64,000 nucleotides of DNA from Charina bottae (GCA_023362775.1 JALMGJ010000006.1:8889001-8953000); one strand, 5' to 3'; shown: positions 1 to 11,300, counted from the first letter of the stretch. Numbers and translations: made by a program. Notes: a model not told the origin generated them from the sequence alone.

Positions 1-178
1 CATTGAAGAGGACAGATCGAGGTCACGTTGACTAGATTGGATCTGACGACTTTTTCAGAAACACGAAGGTCAGTTTGGAGTAATCTGCCTGGGTGGAGTG
101 CTTCCTGTATATGATTCTTCCATATTTTGAGCTGCATCATTCCTAGTCTAGGCTGCAAGTTTGTCATACTATATAAAT

Positions 179-306
179 CAGTGTTTCTCAACCTTGGCAA
201 CTTGAAGATGTGGGGACTTCAACTCCCAGAATTCCCCAGCCAGCAAGGGAGAATTCTGGGAGTTGAAGTCCCCACATCTTCAAGCTGCCAAGGTTGAGAA
301 ACACTG
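179..306. mobile_element. hAT-like palindromic MITE (TTTCTCAACC family)
   Basis: A 128-bp near-palindrome. It opens CAGTGTTTCTCAACCTTGG and closes with the reverse complement, which fits the CAG...CTG ends of hAT transposons. The flanking 8-mers atataaat and agattaat agree at 6 of 8 positions, a decayed target-site duplication. It has no coding capacity and must have been moved by an autonomous relative. Further copies lie at 26686, 27201 and 46189, with a half copy at 581. Confidence 0.8.
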
Positions 307-580
307 AGATTAATGCTCACTGCAGACCTGTTGCATCTCAAATCTTTCCACCAGCAACCAAAGTTTCCATTGTATTATAAGCCAGGTGATGCAAGCATCT
401 TTTCTCACTCAACCGAGCAGCTTCTAAAGTTACTTTCATGACTGATGGAGCAACTAGAGAATTCGATGAGTTCTGGATTGTCTTTTTTGTTAGAGGGGAA
501 AAAAGAATCCTGTAAACAAACTTCTAAATTATAGGTTCTGATTGTTGGAACTCCTAAGTTGGAATAGACAACTTCATCCA

Positions 581-635
581 GGAATCCTGGGAGTTGAAGT
601 CCACACATCTTCAAGTTGCCAAGGTTGAAAAACAC
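581..635. mobile_element. 3' half of TTTCTCAACC MITE
   Basis: Matches only the right half of the element at 179-306 (GGAGTTGAAGTCCACACATC ... AAGGTTGAAAAACACG). The left arm is missing or too decayed to see. Confidence 0.65.
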
Positions 636-2796
636 GGCTTTAGGCTTTACTAACCTTCCCAGATTTGGAGTTGAAATTGATCCTGGACAGAAATCCCTGA
701 TGTTGCTCTACAGAGCAAGCCTATGCATGTCAACATAGAAGTACTAAGACCCATTCGCACAGCTCCTTTAGTTTGGTTACTAAACCCATCTTCTCAGTTC
801 ACCTTTCCTGGGAATCCCATGACCTGAAGTCCATGAATTTGGGGAACGTCAAGGCCAAGGAATGTTGTGTGTTACATTGTCTGCCTCTGCTTGCTACAAG
901 AGGCTAGATGGCTGCCACCACTGGAAGAGATTTAGTGACTGATGGGCAGCAGCTATCACTCCTTTGCCTTGATCCCTTGAAGAAGTGCTGAGATTGAGTG
1001 CATGGAGAGTGCACTGCCCAGCGGCTGTGGTCACAAAGGAAGTTCACTGTCATTTGGATATGAGAGGACGTTGCTCTGCATCCTATTCTAGCTCTTTAAT
1101 CTTCCCCAAACCCCTCATTGGGCACCCACCTGGAATAGTGGCCCACCATTCTTTGTTTCCCCCTCTTGATTTTGCTGCCCCCTCCTTTTTCCCAAGAACA
1201 AACCCAGATGGTTTTATCAAGTTGCGGGCGAGCTGCATTTGGGGTAGCCACGTTATAACTCAGAAACATCTGCAGGATGGAAGGATGTCATCAGAAGGAC
1301 AAAAGCAGTGTGATGCCAGTGTGATGCAAGTGATGTGGGTGGACACATACCAAAGGGGTGGAGCTTGTGTCATGACAGCACAACACTTTTGTCATCTTCC
1401 TCTGGTGGACTTTCTATACCTTTCCCTCAATGCATGCAATTCTGCAAATAATTTCCCCTAATATATGTAACACTTTCCCTTCATTCTGTTGGCAGGTTAT
1501 TCAGTCTTCTAACCCTTCCTTCTATCGATTTCATACTTTCTCTTCCTGCATGCATTCTATTTTCACTCCTATTTCTTTCACTTCTTTTCTTCTATGATTG
1601 AGAGGCGTGTGTCAACATTCTCTTTCCATGGACAATAATCCTTCCTTGGTGTCTTAGGCAGCTGTTAAATCTCTGTTCATTGCGAGAAAACTCTTTTCAT
1701 TACACTGTTTCGTCCTAGGACATATTGGCAACTAGGAAGACTATAAAGTGATGGAAAATATATATCAAAGGAGCAGTTGCACCTTCTGCTACCCCAAACA
1801 ATAATGCCAGTTCAGAAAGAAAGAATGTCAAGAGAAATTCAGAAGAAATTCTCAAGTGCCCTGAGAATAAGGTAGAAAAACAGAAGCCTCTTGGACAGGA
1901 AGAAGAAAGAGAGAGAGAAAAATTGCATAACAGATTTCAGCAAAGCATTCAAATATTCTTTAATTTGAATGTCTGATTAGTTCTATATAATCTGAAAAAT
2001 TGCTTTCCTTAACTTCTCCAATAAAATAATCACCTCACTTTGCTTCATGAAACTTTTTAAAGGAAAGGAAACTCATTTAAATGTACACACCATATCCCAT
2101 TTTATTTTCCCTTAGTTTAATAACAAAACAATTTGGCTGCTTAGTACAAAACAAGGCATTTTGCCTTGTAATGTAAAAAAAAAAATGGGGAGGGGTTAGA
2201 AAACCCACCCAGTTCATTATAAACATTAGTTGGGCCATAAAATGCTTTTTTAAGCAAGAAAGCTTTCCATTTTTTTTCCAGGCTTCTTTGCGGATATCCA
2301 AGGCGACAAAGGTTGATGGAAATTTTATAGTTCTGTTGAAGGTGGATGGTGGCAGTGACAGATAAAATGAAAACAGTTTCTGGAGATACTAGAGTCAAAC
2401 TAATTATTGGCAATGTTATAGGGGATGTATAATTACACTCACCTTTTTAAAAAACAGAATGTGGAAAGATGGGAGGTGGAGAAGTGGTGAAATTTATTAT
2501 AAACGTGCTTTTTAAAGCACAAGCTGAGAAATAAAAGCTGTAATTGTTCTTAATTATAGCTAACTGTAATTGCAGACAATTGCAATATGTTACATATCCT
2601 CACTGAATTAAGAAACGCTAGTATATAGCAGTAGGATTTTATCCCCCTTTCAGGAAAAAAAAAGTTATAGAGCTGTATGGAATATTATCTATAATTTAGC
2701 TCCTTTGCCATTTTTTTTAAAAAATCTCTTTTAAGTTTTTTTTTATTGTTCTTGCACAAAAGTAATTTTTGGAAGGATTACACATTTGAAATGTGT
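636..2796. other. Unassigned single-copy-like sequence
   Basis: No repeat family, splice-bounded exon or RNA gene is recognisable. A 158-codon open frame at 985-1461 has no recognisable domain, is rich in His/Cys/Pro/Ser and is probably fortuitous. The segment 1961-2700 is strongly AT-rich with homopolymer runs. Confidence 0.4.
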
Positions 2797-2820
2797 GCGT
2801 GTGTGTGCGTGTGTGCATGT
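2797..2820. repeat. (GT)n-type microsatellite with GC interruptions
   Basis: Short gtgtgcgtgtgtgtgcgtgt tract. Confidence 0.8.
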
Positions 2821-3838
2821 GAATTCAGAAAGATGTCCTAATCTCTTAAGAAATGCTTTGAAGAACAGATCCGTCTTTTTTGAAGTGAGTTAATGATCAG
2901 CTGTAAATGCCAACTGTCATTTCATACGGCTGGCAGAGATTGAAAAAGTCCATCTGATACTGAATGGCAACAATGCTGTGGAATCTCTACGCTTTTAACT
3001 ATGATAACCGGAATTCAGAGTCCATAGTTTATTCTATCTTCGAAGCTTGTGCCACAGGAAAACTTGTTGATTTTTATGGTGCCTTAAATTGTCCTAGTGT
3101 CAGTAGTAAAAGGCTGATACAAAGGCTGCCACTGAAGGTCTTAGATTAGTTTCAGTTTTCTGCTCCCCCCTATTTTCATTCCAGCCAGCTGTGGTAGCAA
3201 AACAAGAAGTGATAAAGATAGTTGGTTGTGTGATATTCTCAGGCAGTCATTTGCGTGGCAAGGAAAAGGCAGAGGAGTTAAATAAATCCAGGCCACCAAA
3301 TATTAAGCGGGGGCAGCTTCTTAAATCCTTATCAAGCTGGGATTCAGTCAGGTCAGAAAGGTACTTGGTCTTGATCAGTTGTGAACTGTAATTAGGGTAG
3401 GGAAGTAGCTGTCAGAATCTTGGGCATCTGCTTAAAACCGAAAATTGTTCTTCACGATTCTTACAGGATCTCTTTAGCAAGAGTCACTGGGAAGAAAGAG
3501 ATGGATTGGCAAGATTTCCAGCAATTGCCCACTGAGAACCTGTACGTCCCTGTGAGCATTTGGTGAAGGCATCTTGATTTTCTTTCTGCCTTCCTCTAAA
3601 CTAGCAGATTAGCAGGTCTCTCCACTGATCATGGAGGAATCTGCTGTAGGTTATTTACCCAAGGATCTCCTGATTTTTTTTCTCTCTCTCTGGGAAGCCC
3701 CCATTACATTAGCAGCTCCACTGCACCATTTCCAAAGTTGTGGCGGAATGGAGAAAGCATCATGCCCCCAATGGTCTCATCGTTCACTGTGGACAAGGAC
3801 ATTGTATGGTGTGTGAATCCAGTCAATAAATCCGTGTT
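2821..3838. other. Unassigned sequence
   Basis: I see no repeat family or exon. The two small open frames (60-66 codons) have no support. Confidence 0.35.
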
Positions 3839-3924
3839 GGGATGCAATGGATAGCAACATGGGATCACAGAATCGAAGAATCGGAAGAATCTATTTTTTA
3901 TTGTTTTTATATGTATGTTCCTGT

Positions 3925-3995
3925 TTCATGCTTTGCTAGTCACCCAGAGTTATTTGATTAAGGTGGGCAACCGTATACTTTTGCAAAATAAATTA
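3925..3995 (+). mobile_element. Fragment of a SINE/LINE 3' tail
   Basis: The phrase tagtcacccagagttatttg followed by a degenerate 'ggtgggcaaccgtata...aaataaatta' resembles the 3' tail of L2-mobilised squamate SINEs. Decayed and assigned only tentatively. Confidence 0.35.
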
Positions 3996-4014
3996 AGAAA
4001 ATAGGCCATTGATT

Positions 4015-4113
4015 GTATTGTCGAAGGCTTTCACGGCCGGAGTTCGATGGCTGTTGTGGGTCTTCCGGGCTGTGAACACGGCCACACAGCCCGGAAGACC
4101 CACAACAGCCATC
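4015..4113. mobile_element. 99-bp Penelope-like terminal foldback with 12-bp TSD
   Basis: The exact 12-mer aggccattgatt flanks it at 4003-4014 and 4114-4125. Inside are a 31-bp leader (4015-4045, including TCGAAGGCTTTCACGGCCGG), a 29-bp arm (4046-4074), a 10-bp loop, and the perfect reverse complement of the arm (4085-4113). The leader and arm resemble the widespread terminal sequence of reptile Penelope-like elements. The family call is from memory of that terminal sequence; the structure and TSD are seen directly. It has no coding capacity. Confidence 0.7.
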
Positions 4114-4122
4114 AGGCCATTG

Positions 4123-4124
<2 letters not shown>

Positions 4125-4162
<38 letters not shown>

Positions 4163-4164
4163 TT
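4125..4164. repeat. (TTTA)n microsatellite
   Basis: About ten ATTT units. It begins directly in the TSD of the foldback at 4015-4113. Confidence 0.9.
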
Positions 4165-4235
4165 GCTCACATTTATATGGCTGCCCATCTCACACAAGGC
4201 AACTCTGGGCAGCGTACAACAAATTAAATAAAAAA
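4165..4235 (-). mobile_element. L2/SINE 3'-tail fragment
   Basis: Reads on the minus strand as a decayed 'gtacgctgcccagagttgcc...gagatgggcagcc' tail. The same tail is at 24391, 55857 and 63880 in this window. Which LINE donated it is uncertain. Confidence 0.45.
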
Positions 4236-4436
4236 TACCGAATAACTAAAAAAAATTGATATTAAAAAAAGCTAAAAGTAATTATTAAAAGAAGAATATA
4301 TCCAAAGAATCTAAAATTATGACTTCTTGTACAATGCAGGAATCCAAACTAAAGGGTCCACAATAGATGCTGATCTAGATATTTTTCCAGAAGCAGCTCC
4401 AGGTCCAGATGTTAGCACTGAAGCCAAAACCAGCCT

Positions 4437-4563
4437 TCCGTAACTGGGCATGCTCCTAACTCATGGACTATAACTCCCAGAATTCCTCAGCCAATAGAAC
4501 CATCACTGAGAATTCTAGGAGCTGATCCATCCTTCTGGAGGGTGCCCAGATTGGGAAAGGCTG
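4437..4563. mobile_element. Decayed hAT-like MITE (CTTTCCCAACCTGG family)
   Basis: Contains ACTATAACTCCCAGAATTCC and ends ggtgcccagattgggaaaggctg, the reverse-complement end of a MITE whose other end is seen at 23128. Too decayed to call a TSD. Confidence 0.45.
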
Positions 4564-5977
4564 GTCTAAAGAAAGGAAGAAGGTGCATGAACTCAGAAAA
4601 AGTGCATTATGGCTTGGAAAAACCATGTACATGTGTCACATTTACATCTTTGCATATTTTCACACATGATGATGTATATTCCCTTAAAGTCATTTGTTTA
4701 AATTAAGTAATGCATGTCTATTCAGTGTAGGATCTTTCTGTACTACCTGCATTCTTCCCACTCAACTTCTGTGCTGGGAATAATTTTCAGATCCCCAAAC
4801 TTTCAGAATTGGCATCCAACAGCTGTTATTATTTAAAACAATCTGCCACCAAAATGTTATTTGTCTTCCCTCCAGAATATATTTCTGTAGTACAGGCAAT
4901 ATTTGGTCCAGGGAGGTATAACAGGTTTAAGATCTATTATGTCATACGGATTTGAGTGGAGACACAAATGGTTGGGATCATTGGAGCAGCAGAAATGAAA
5001 ATTGGATTATTTTTATTGCATGCTATCCATTTTCTTGGATGATGTACAAAAATAGAGTGAACGTTGTTTGTAAATAACCTGAAATGCATCACCACGGAGA
5101 GAGAGGCTGGTAGTCCGTGTATTATTTTTATTGTACAGGGGGAAAAAAATAGATTCTGTATTCATGTGTTCAGGAGAGGATTTTGTGAGAATGGTAGAGA
5201 GATTTTGGATGCCCGTTGACTGTTGAGCAAAGATTAGGATTTGGACTCAATGGCTGAAATGCAGTGAGAATTTATGAGGGTGTGAACTCCGTGAAATCTT
5301 TTTGGTTGAACCTACTTTCAAGCAAATTTGCACAGGGCTGTAATGTAATACTCAACTGCACGAATGTACTGCTTTAGAAGAGAAGGACTGAAATGGCATC
5401 TCCCATCTTGAACTTAGGTAGTCAGTGAAGAGCAACAGAGCCAACGTCTCCATTGCCAATGTCACAGCCAAAATGTATAGCAGACGTATCAATCAAATAA
5501 TAATTGTTTGCAGTGCCAGTGGAGAAAAACTGGCAATGTAATGAAGGCTTATCCATATTCACCTGGTACAAGGTTTCAGGAGGTACCAGCTGCTTCCTAA
5601 AGAAAGTGGGAGACTCTGAATTCTCAAAATGGTGACTTTTGACCAAGTTAGTGTGCTTTTCTGTTAACACCAGCAAGGACCAGGGCATCCCCTTATGGTT
5701 GATCTGTTTACATATAGTCTATCATGTGAAGACAAGACGCTTGTTGGTTGCTAACCCAAGTGTAAGATTTCGTCTGCTGGGTGAATCCTGCTTCTAGGCT
5801 GCTTTTTAAGGAAATTAAATTGAGCCTGCCTCAAATGCTTGAATAGAAAATTATATAACCCAAACAAGCAAAAAGGCTGTATTCCCCTCCCATTCCTGTT
5901 GTAGGTAGACAAGGCATTTGACCTTGAACATCTCAAGTAGCATTGTTAATTGGCAGAACACCTTTTGCGCATATATA
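4564..5977. other. Unassigned sequence
   Basis: No recognisable repeat or gene. Mixed AT-rich sequence. Confidence 0.35.
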
Positions 5978-5996
5978 GACAGACAGACAGACAGAC

Positions 5997-6046
<50 letters not shown>

Positions 6047-6068
6047 TGTGTGTGTGTGTGTGTGTGTA
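5978..6068. repeat. Compound microsatellite (AGAC)n(AG)n(TG)n
   Basis: Three consecutive short tracts: about six AGAC units, about twenty AG units, then about ten TG units. Open frames through it on either strand are low-complexity artefacts. Confidence 0.95.
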
Positions 6069-6846
6069 TCCTTTTTACCTCCAATAAACACTTCTTCAGT
6101 TCAGAAGTTCATTTATTACTCCTGTGTTGATGCTCATCTGCGCTGTGTTCAGTGGTACAATATAATTTGGGGTACAATATTAATGTCCCTTGGTAATATC
6201 CATATAATTACACTTGATAAGAAGCTCTTCAAGTCTGATTGGTTTGGGGAGGGGGGGAAAAAACTAACATTTTTTAAAAAATGAGATTAATCTGCCTTTT
6301 GTCTCCTCTATTGTAATTGGCATTGTTCTGTTAAGATTGAACTATTTCTGAATGCAAAGGCACGAAACAATTTGTAATTCCCACTCCCTACTTATACCGG
6401 ATCTTTTTTCCCCATTTCCCCACTATTTCCTTCTGCTCCTTCACTTTTCTGTCTCTGAACATTGCTGAGTAAATGAAGCTTAATATGTCACTTTCTTTCC
6501 CTGAACTCAGTGACACGCCTCCAGGGCTGCTTTCGGAAGGTGGAATAAGCGAGATATTAATGAGCACACTGCCTTCTTTAAGAGTCGATTCAGGAAGTTA
6601 GTAGTCTATTATTTAACTGGGGCAGAATCTCAGCATGTCAATGGTGCAATGATTAATAAAGGGAATTGTTTTGTTCATGGTACATTTGAATAAGGTATTT
6701 TTTGTTCTTTTTTTTATAATGGTGCAAAACTGCTTTAACAATTTATTATTGTTTGGGAAGAGAACAAGTCCTGCTGTGTTGTGATGCACTGTGTTTTCAA
6801 AATAAACTGTTACTACTCTACGTACCTTTAGTTGGTTCTCTGGGCA
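6069..6846. other. AT-rich single-copy-like sequence
   Basis: No repeat is recognised. Around 6480-6680 there is a low-repeat, AT-rich stretch with homeodomain-like TAAT cores and no ORF, the kind of sequence that can be a conserved non-coding element. This is impression only. Confidence 0.25.
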
Positions 6847-7144
6847 TTGATTGATTATGTTCCCTCAAGTTGGTGTTGACTGTTAGTGACCACAAAGAAA
6901 GATTTTCTCCAGGACAAACTGTCTCTAACCTGGTATTTCAGATCTTCCAACAGTGCACCCATTGCCACTGTAACTGAATTCCTCCACCTTGCTGCTGGTC
7001 ATCCTCTTCTCTTTCCTTCTTCTTTCCTCCTTCCTCTTCCCTTCCTTTCCCAGCGTTAGAGCCTTCTCCAGCATTTGAGCTTTCTCCAAGGAGCTGGGTC
7101 TTCTCATAATGTGGAGTCCTTGGTGCTCTCTGAGCCTTGTTGTT

Positions 7145-7194
7145 TTCTTGCAGACGTTTCATTGCCAGGCTAGGCAACATCTTCAGTGCGAAAA
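7145..7194 (-). ncRNA. Hammerhead-ribozyme-like motif
   Basis: Read on the minus strand: stem I strand TTTTCGCA; core CTGAAGA (fits CUGANGA); helix TTGCC/GGCAA; core GAAA; a two-base-pair ACGT stem III; cleavage-site C; closing stem I strand TGCAAGAA. Stem I pairs at 7 of 8 positions, counting one G-U. A minimal stem III is typical of hammerheads in Penelope-like elements. The two nucleotides between CTGAAGA and stem II are not paired, so activity is uncertain. Confidence 0.5.
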
Positions 7195-7342
7195 GGGAGT
7201 GGGACTTGCTCTCTGTTTATATACCATGGCTTGTCCTGCCTGTGTTGGTGGGGGTGTTGTTCTCTCCTTGGTAGTTCCTTGATTGGGTTGTTGTTTGCTG
7301 CTTGGTTGATTGACTGAGTTAATAGTTCCTTGATTAGGGTCT

Positions 7343-7806
7343 CATTCAACTTCGCTGGACCGGTCATGTTGTTCGAATGCCTGACCATCGTCTTCCAAAG
7401 CAGCTACTTTACTCCCAACTTAAGAATGGAAAACGGAATATTGGTGGACAGCAAAAGAGATTCAAAGATACTCTGAAAGCTAATTTAAAAAAATGTAATA
7501 TCAGCATTGAGAACTGGGAAGCCCTAACTCATGAGCGTTTCAATTGGAGGTCATCCTTTATTAATGGCGCTATGGACTTTGAAGAAGCACGAGTACAGGA
7601 CGAAAAGGAGAAAAGAGCTAAAAGGAAGGCACGTCAGGCAAACCCTCATCATGACCGTCTCCCACCCGGAAACCTATGCCCTCATTGTGGGAGGTTGTGC
7701 GGATCCAGAATTGGCCTTTATAGCCACTTACGGATCCACCGTTAAAATTTTACCTTTGGAAGACAATCTTACTCGGCTACAAGTGATCGCCAATGATGAT
7801 GATGAT
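7343..7806 (+). mobile_element. 5'-truncated RTE LINE copy (3' end, C2H2 finger)
   Basis: Flanked by the 11-bp TSD gattagggtct (7332-7342, 7807-7817) and ending in a (GAT)n tail, as RTE elements do. It encodes the last 134 or so residues of the protein, including RWTGHVVRMPDHRLPKQLLY and the finger CPHCGRLC...SHLRIH. It is nearly identical to 9240-9688, so both derive from a recently active family. Confidence 0.85.
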
Positions 7807-8145
7807 GATTAGGGTCTATTGTGTTGTTTGATTGCTCCTCTCATAATGTATCATAATGTATCTCCTTCTCATAATGTATCCAAAGTGGGATAATTTGAGC
7901 CTGGTCATTTGTGCCTCTAATGAGAACTCTGGGTTGATTTGTTTGATGATCCATTGGTTTGTTTTCTTGGCTGTCCGTGGTATTCTCAGGAGTCTTCTCC
8001 AATTCCAAAGTTCAAAGGTGTCAATACTCTTCCTATCCTGCTTCTTCAAAGTCCATCTTTCACTTCCATAGAGTGTCACAGGAAATACCGTGGCTTGCAC
8101 TGTTCCAATCTTTGTAGGTCTAGTCACATTACAGGATCTGAATGA

Positions 8146-8221
8146 ATTACAGAATCTGAATGAATGAATCTGAATGAATGAATGAATTACAGGATCTGAA
8201 TGAATTCATTCTGAATGAATG
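8146..8221. repeat. Imperfect (TGAA)n repeat
   Basis: Irregular array of gaatgaat and 'gaattacaggatctgaat' units lying directly 5' of the longer RTE copy. Confidence 0.75.
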
Positions 8222-9688
8222 AATGTTCCGCCCTTCCAGGGGAACAGTGGATATGATCTTCACTGCACGACAGCTTCAAGAAAAATGCAAGGAGCAAAAC
8301 CGCCCTCTGTACATGGCGTTTATTGATCTGACTAAAGCTTTTGATACTGTAAATCGTACTGCTCTCTGGACCATCCTTCTGAAAATCGGATGCCCCGATA
8401 AATTTGTGAACATCTTGCGGTTACTCCATGAAGACATGATGGCAACAATCCTGAATAACAATGGCTCTCAAAGCGATCCATTTAAAGTGGAATCCGGCGT
8501 TAAACAGGGATGTGTTATTGCTCCAACCTTATTCGCTATCTTCATCGCTATGATTATGCACCTTGTTGAAGAGAAACTTCCTACTGGTGTAGAAATTATA
8601 TATCGAACAGATGGAAAGCTTTTTAATCTTAGTAGGCTGAAAGCAAAAAATAAGGTAATTGCAACTTCTGTTATAGAACTTCAATATGCTGATGATAACG
8701 TAGTCTGTGCACACTCCGAGGAAGATCTTCAAACTATCCTAAACATCTTTGCAGAAGCATATGAAAAACTCGGCCTCTCGATTAACATTAAAAAAAACCA
8801 AAGTGCTTTACCAGCAAGTTCGAACCAATCCCTCCGCAGCGCCATCAATCCATCTTAAAGGTGTGTCACTAGAAAATGTCGATCACTTTTCTTATCTCGG
8901 CAGCCACCTATCTACAAAAGCCAACATCGATGCTGAAATTCAGCATCGCCTGAGCTCTGCGAGTGTAGCTTTCTCCCGAATGAAGCGTAGAGTGTTTGAG
9001 GATCGGGACATTCGCAGGGAGACCAAAATGCTTGTTTACAAAGCCATTGTACTACCAACCCTTCTGTACGCCTGTGAAACATGGACCCTCTACAAACGCC
9101 ACCTCCAACTTCTTGAAAGATTCCATCAACGCTGCCTCCGAAAAATTCTGCAAATTACTTGGGAAGATAGGCGGACTAATGTTAGCGTATTAGAAGAAGC
9201 GAAAACCACCAGCATTGAAACAATGATCATCCAACATCAACTTCGCTGGACCGGTCATGTTGTTCGAATGCCTGACCATCGTCTTCCAAAGCAGCTACTT
9301 TACTCCCAACTTAAGAATGGAAAACGGAATATTGGTGGACAGCAAAAGAGATTCAAAGATACTCTCAAAGCTAATTTAAAAAAATGTAATATCAGCATTG
9401 AGAACTGGGAAGCCCTAACTCATGAGCGTTTCAATTGGAGGTCAGCCTTTATTAATGGTGCTATGGACTTTGAAGAAGCACGAGTACAGGGCGAAAGGGA
9501 GAAAAGAGCTAAAAGGAAGGCACGTCAGGCAAACCCTCATCATGACCGTCTCCCACCCGGAAACCTATGCCCCCACTGTGGGAGGTTGTGCGGATCCAGA
9601 ATTGGCCTTTACAGCCACTTACGGATCCACCGTTAAAATTTTACCTTTGGAAGACAATCTTACTCGGCTACGAGTGATCGCCAATGAA
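8222..9688 (+). mobile_element. 5'-truncated RTE/RTEX-like LINE
   Basis: Starts inside the RT domain and runs to the same 3' end as the copy at 7343-7806 (gtgatcgccaatga). The upstream endonuclease is missing. I call the clade from the RT type and short-repeat 3' end; RTE versus RTEX would need a phylogeny. Confidence 0.8.
8223..9636 (+). pseudogene. Reverse transcriptase with C-terminal C2H2 finger, frameshifted
   Basis: The first open frame (8223-8858) has RT motif A FIDLTKAFD (residues 33-41), motif B SGVKQGC (91-97) and the catalytic YADD (155-158). The second frame (from 8749) continues through LPTLLYACETWTLYKR to the C-terminal zinc finger, with zinc ligands at its residues 274, 277, 290 and 294 (C-x2-C-x12-H-x3-H). 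The frame changes at an A8 run near 8810; an extra A there explains the shift, by mutation or sequencing error. RT catalytic residues are intact. The protein lacks an N-terminal endonuclease because of 5' truncation. Confidence 0.75.
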
Positions 9689-9689
9689 C

Positions 9690-10136
9690 TGTGTAACCCA
9701 CAATTGGATGGGTTGGCATCAGATGCTGAGATGCATAGCTTACAGCTCACAATTGCTAAATTGGCACAGTCCACTAAGTTATATAATGGGTTTTGTGATT
9801 AGCCTGAAAATCTTGTAGGAAACCCGTTGAGAAGTTTCAAAGATTGCTGAGCCTTAATACAGAACATGGGCAAAGAAATGGTCACCCCTCGCTTCCAGTT
9901 GTAAGTCTGAAACTGAGAGGAATAAGCGTGTAAAATAGAATCTGCTTAACAATCAGGGCACCTGTGTTTTTCCATAACTGGTCATTTATTTTGGGAAGAA
10001 AAGCAGGCAAGACCCTTGGGAGGTATGAAGGAAGTACAATTACACCATTAGAAAGATTGGGGGGTTGGGGGTAACTCAAAGGGGTTTAACTTAACATAGA
10101 AGAGTCAGGGAGGCTTAATGTACCTATTTTTATTTT
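9690..10136. other. Unassigned sequence
   Basis: No repeat family recognised. It follows immediately on the RTE 3' end. Confidence 0.35.
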
Positions 10137-10139
10137 AAT

Positions 10140-10186
<47 letters not shown>

Positions 10187-10235
10187 TTTGTCTTATTTAT
10201 ACCCCGCCTATCCCCTCCCTACTGGAGGACTCTAA
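10137..10235 (-). mobile_element. (ATTT)n plus SINE tail fragment
   Basis: About twelve ATTT units followed by 'cttatttataccccgcctat', which on the minus strand is the end of a tRNA-L2 type SINE (GGCGGGGTATAAATA). The tail repeat and the element fragment belong together. Confidence 0.6.
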
Positions 10236-10436
10236 AATACTCTAGTAGTATTTTACTACTCTTTTGCTTAGAAACATCAGAAAATCATACCACTTTCAGT
10301 TGGTTGTTGAATTTCAGAAGCTTCACCTTTGGAGCTCTGGAAATCATAATAAAGAGACCCATGCACCAGCCACTCCTGATGTAAATCAACAGAAAGAATT
10401 ACACCAAATAGAACTGAATGGGTAGCTAATTGAGAG

Positions 10437-10612
10437 CCTATTTGGTGTAGCAGTTAAAGGCACCAGGCTAGAAACCAGGAGACTGTGAGTTCTAGTCCTG
10501 CTTCAGACATGAAGTCAGCTGAGTGACTTTGGGCCAGTCTCTCACTCTTAGCCATAGGAAGAACTGTAGTCACCAAGAGTCAAGATTGACCTGAAGCCCT
10601 GCCCCCCCAACA
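10437..10612 (+). mobile_element. Old tRNA-derived SINE (SINE1 family)
   Basis: The head tttggtgtagcagttaaagg fits an A box, and gagttctagtcctgcttcag covers a degenerate B box. The body phrase 'gggccagtctctcactctta' and the tail 'caccaagagtcaagattgacc' match the copies at 20683 and 30351. Diverged, no clear TSD. Confidence 0.7.
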
Positions 10613-10620
10613 CACACAAA

Positions 10621-11300
10621 AGTTGTTAATACTCTAGAAGAACAAATCCAGAACCATCATGATAACTTAGAGGAATGGGCTGAAGACAACAAAATAAAGT
10701 TTAACAGAGAGAAATCCAAAGTTCTTCACATAGGAAGCAGGGATCAACTTCACTGGTCCAGTCTGTGATACCAGGCTTGGCAATAGTGCAGGTGAAAAGG
10801 ATCTTGGAATAATAGTTGACCACAAGCAAAGTATGAATCAGGAGCATGACTTGACTACTAAAAGACAAAGTCAACTTTAGGTTGCATCAATAGAAGTATA
10901 GCTTCTGAACTATGGATAGTAATTGTTTCACTCTGTTCTGCATTGGTCAGACCCCTCCTTGAGTAGTGTGTAATGTTCTCAGAACTACACTTGAAGGATT
11001 CAGACAAAATGCAACAGGTGTGAAGGAAGGCAGCCAGGACAGACCATGAGAATTGCATATGTTCAGCCTTGAGAAAGTCACTTTTCCAAGGAGCTGACTA
11101 AGTATCAATGAATATCCCACAGAAGAAGGTTAAGAGTCCCAGACTGAAGGATGTAAAATTATGGTCTTAAATTATAGGAAAGCAGATCCCAATTGAAGGT
11201 AATCTTAACCAAAGGAGACACGGACCTTCCTTCCAGCTGATGTATTCATGCAGGAACTGGACAATAACATGCTGAGGAAACTTACCCACAGAATCTTCAT
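10621..11300 (+). mobile_element. CR1 LINE fragment (ORF2 3' region), decayed
   Basis: Recognisable by translation-scale similarity to the CR1 RT C-terminus. Phrases such as 'gaaatccaaagttcttcacatagg', split over several steps, 'aaaaggatcttggaataata' and 'ctgttctgcattggtcagac' follow the CR1 order. Many indels, no open frame. Confidence 0.65.

Larger units (their letters stand above)
7113..7864 (-). mobile_element. Penelope-like element, interrupted by an RTE copy
   Basis: Flanked by the 13-bp TSD cttctcataatgt. The left part carries the same terminal sequence as the elements at 24196 and 40864, including the hammerhead-like fold at 7145-7194. At 7332-7342 it is interrupted by a truncated RTE insertion (7343-7806, 11-bp TSD gattagggtct) and resumes to 7864. 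No RT or GIY-YIG domain remains. Assignment to Penelope-like elements rests on the terminal sequence, TSD length and ribozyme fold. Confidence 0.65.
6847..8145 (-). mobile_element. RTE-clade LINE 3' fragment ('LINE A'), split by nested insertions
   Basis: Minus-strand 3' end of a BovB-related RTE LINE. Its two parts are 7878-8145 (RT C-terminal region, with LYGSERWTLKKQDRKSIDTF and HFGYIMRR) and 6847-7112 (continuing IMRRPSSLEKAQML). The break falls at a 13-bp duplication, cttctcataatgt (7100-7112 and 7865-7877), created by the Penelope insertion 7113-7864. Joining across one TSD copy continues the frame at IMRR|PSSLEK. Other 3'-end copies of the same LINE are at 31286 and 50121. The exact subfamily is not assigned. 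Confidence 0.7.

Noticed and set aside
985..1461. 158-codon open frame as a gene
   Set aside because: No domain, no splice context, biased composition, and no recognisable similarity.
4015..4113. Intrinsic terminator or attenuator-like hairpin
   Set aside because: The hairpin is a mobile-element foldback bounded by a 12-bp TSD; bacterial termination signals are not relevant here.
5751..6084. Cys/Ser/Leu-rich frames around 5.8-6.1 kb
   Set aside because: Low-complexity translation of (AGAC)n(AG)n(TG)n.
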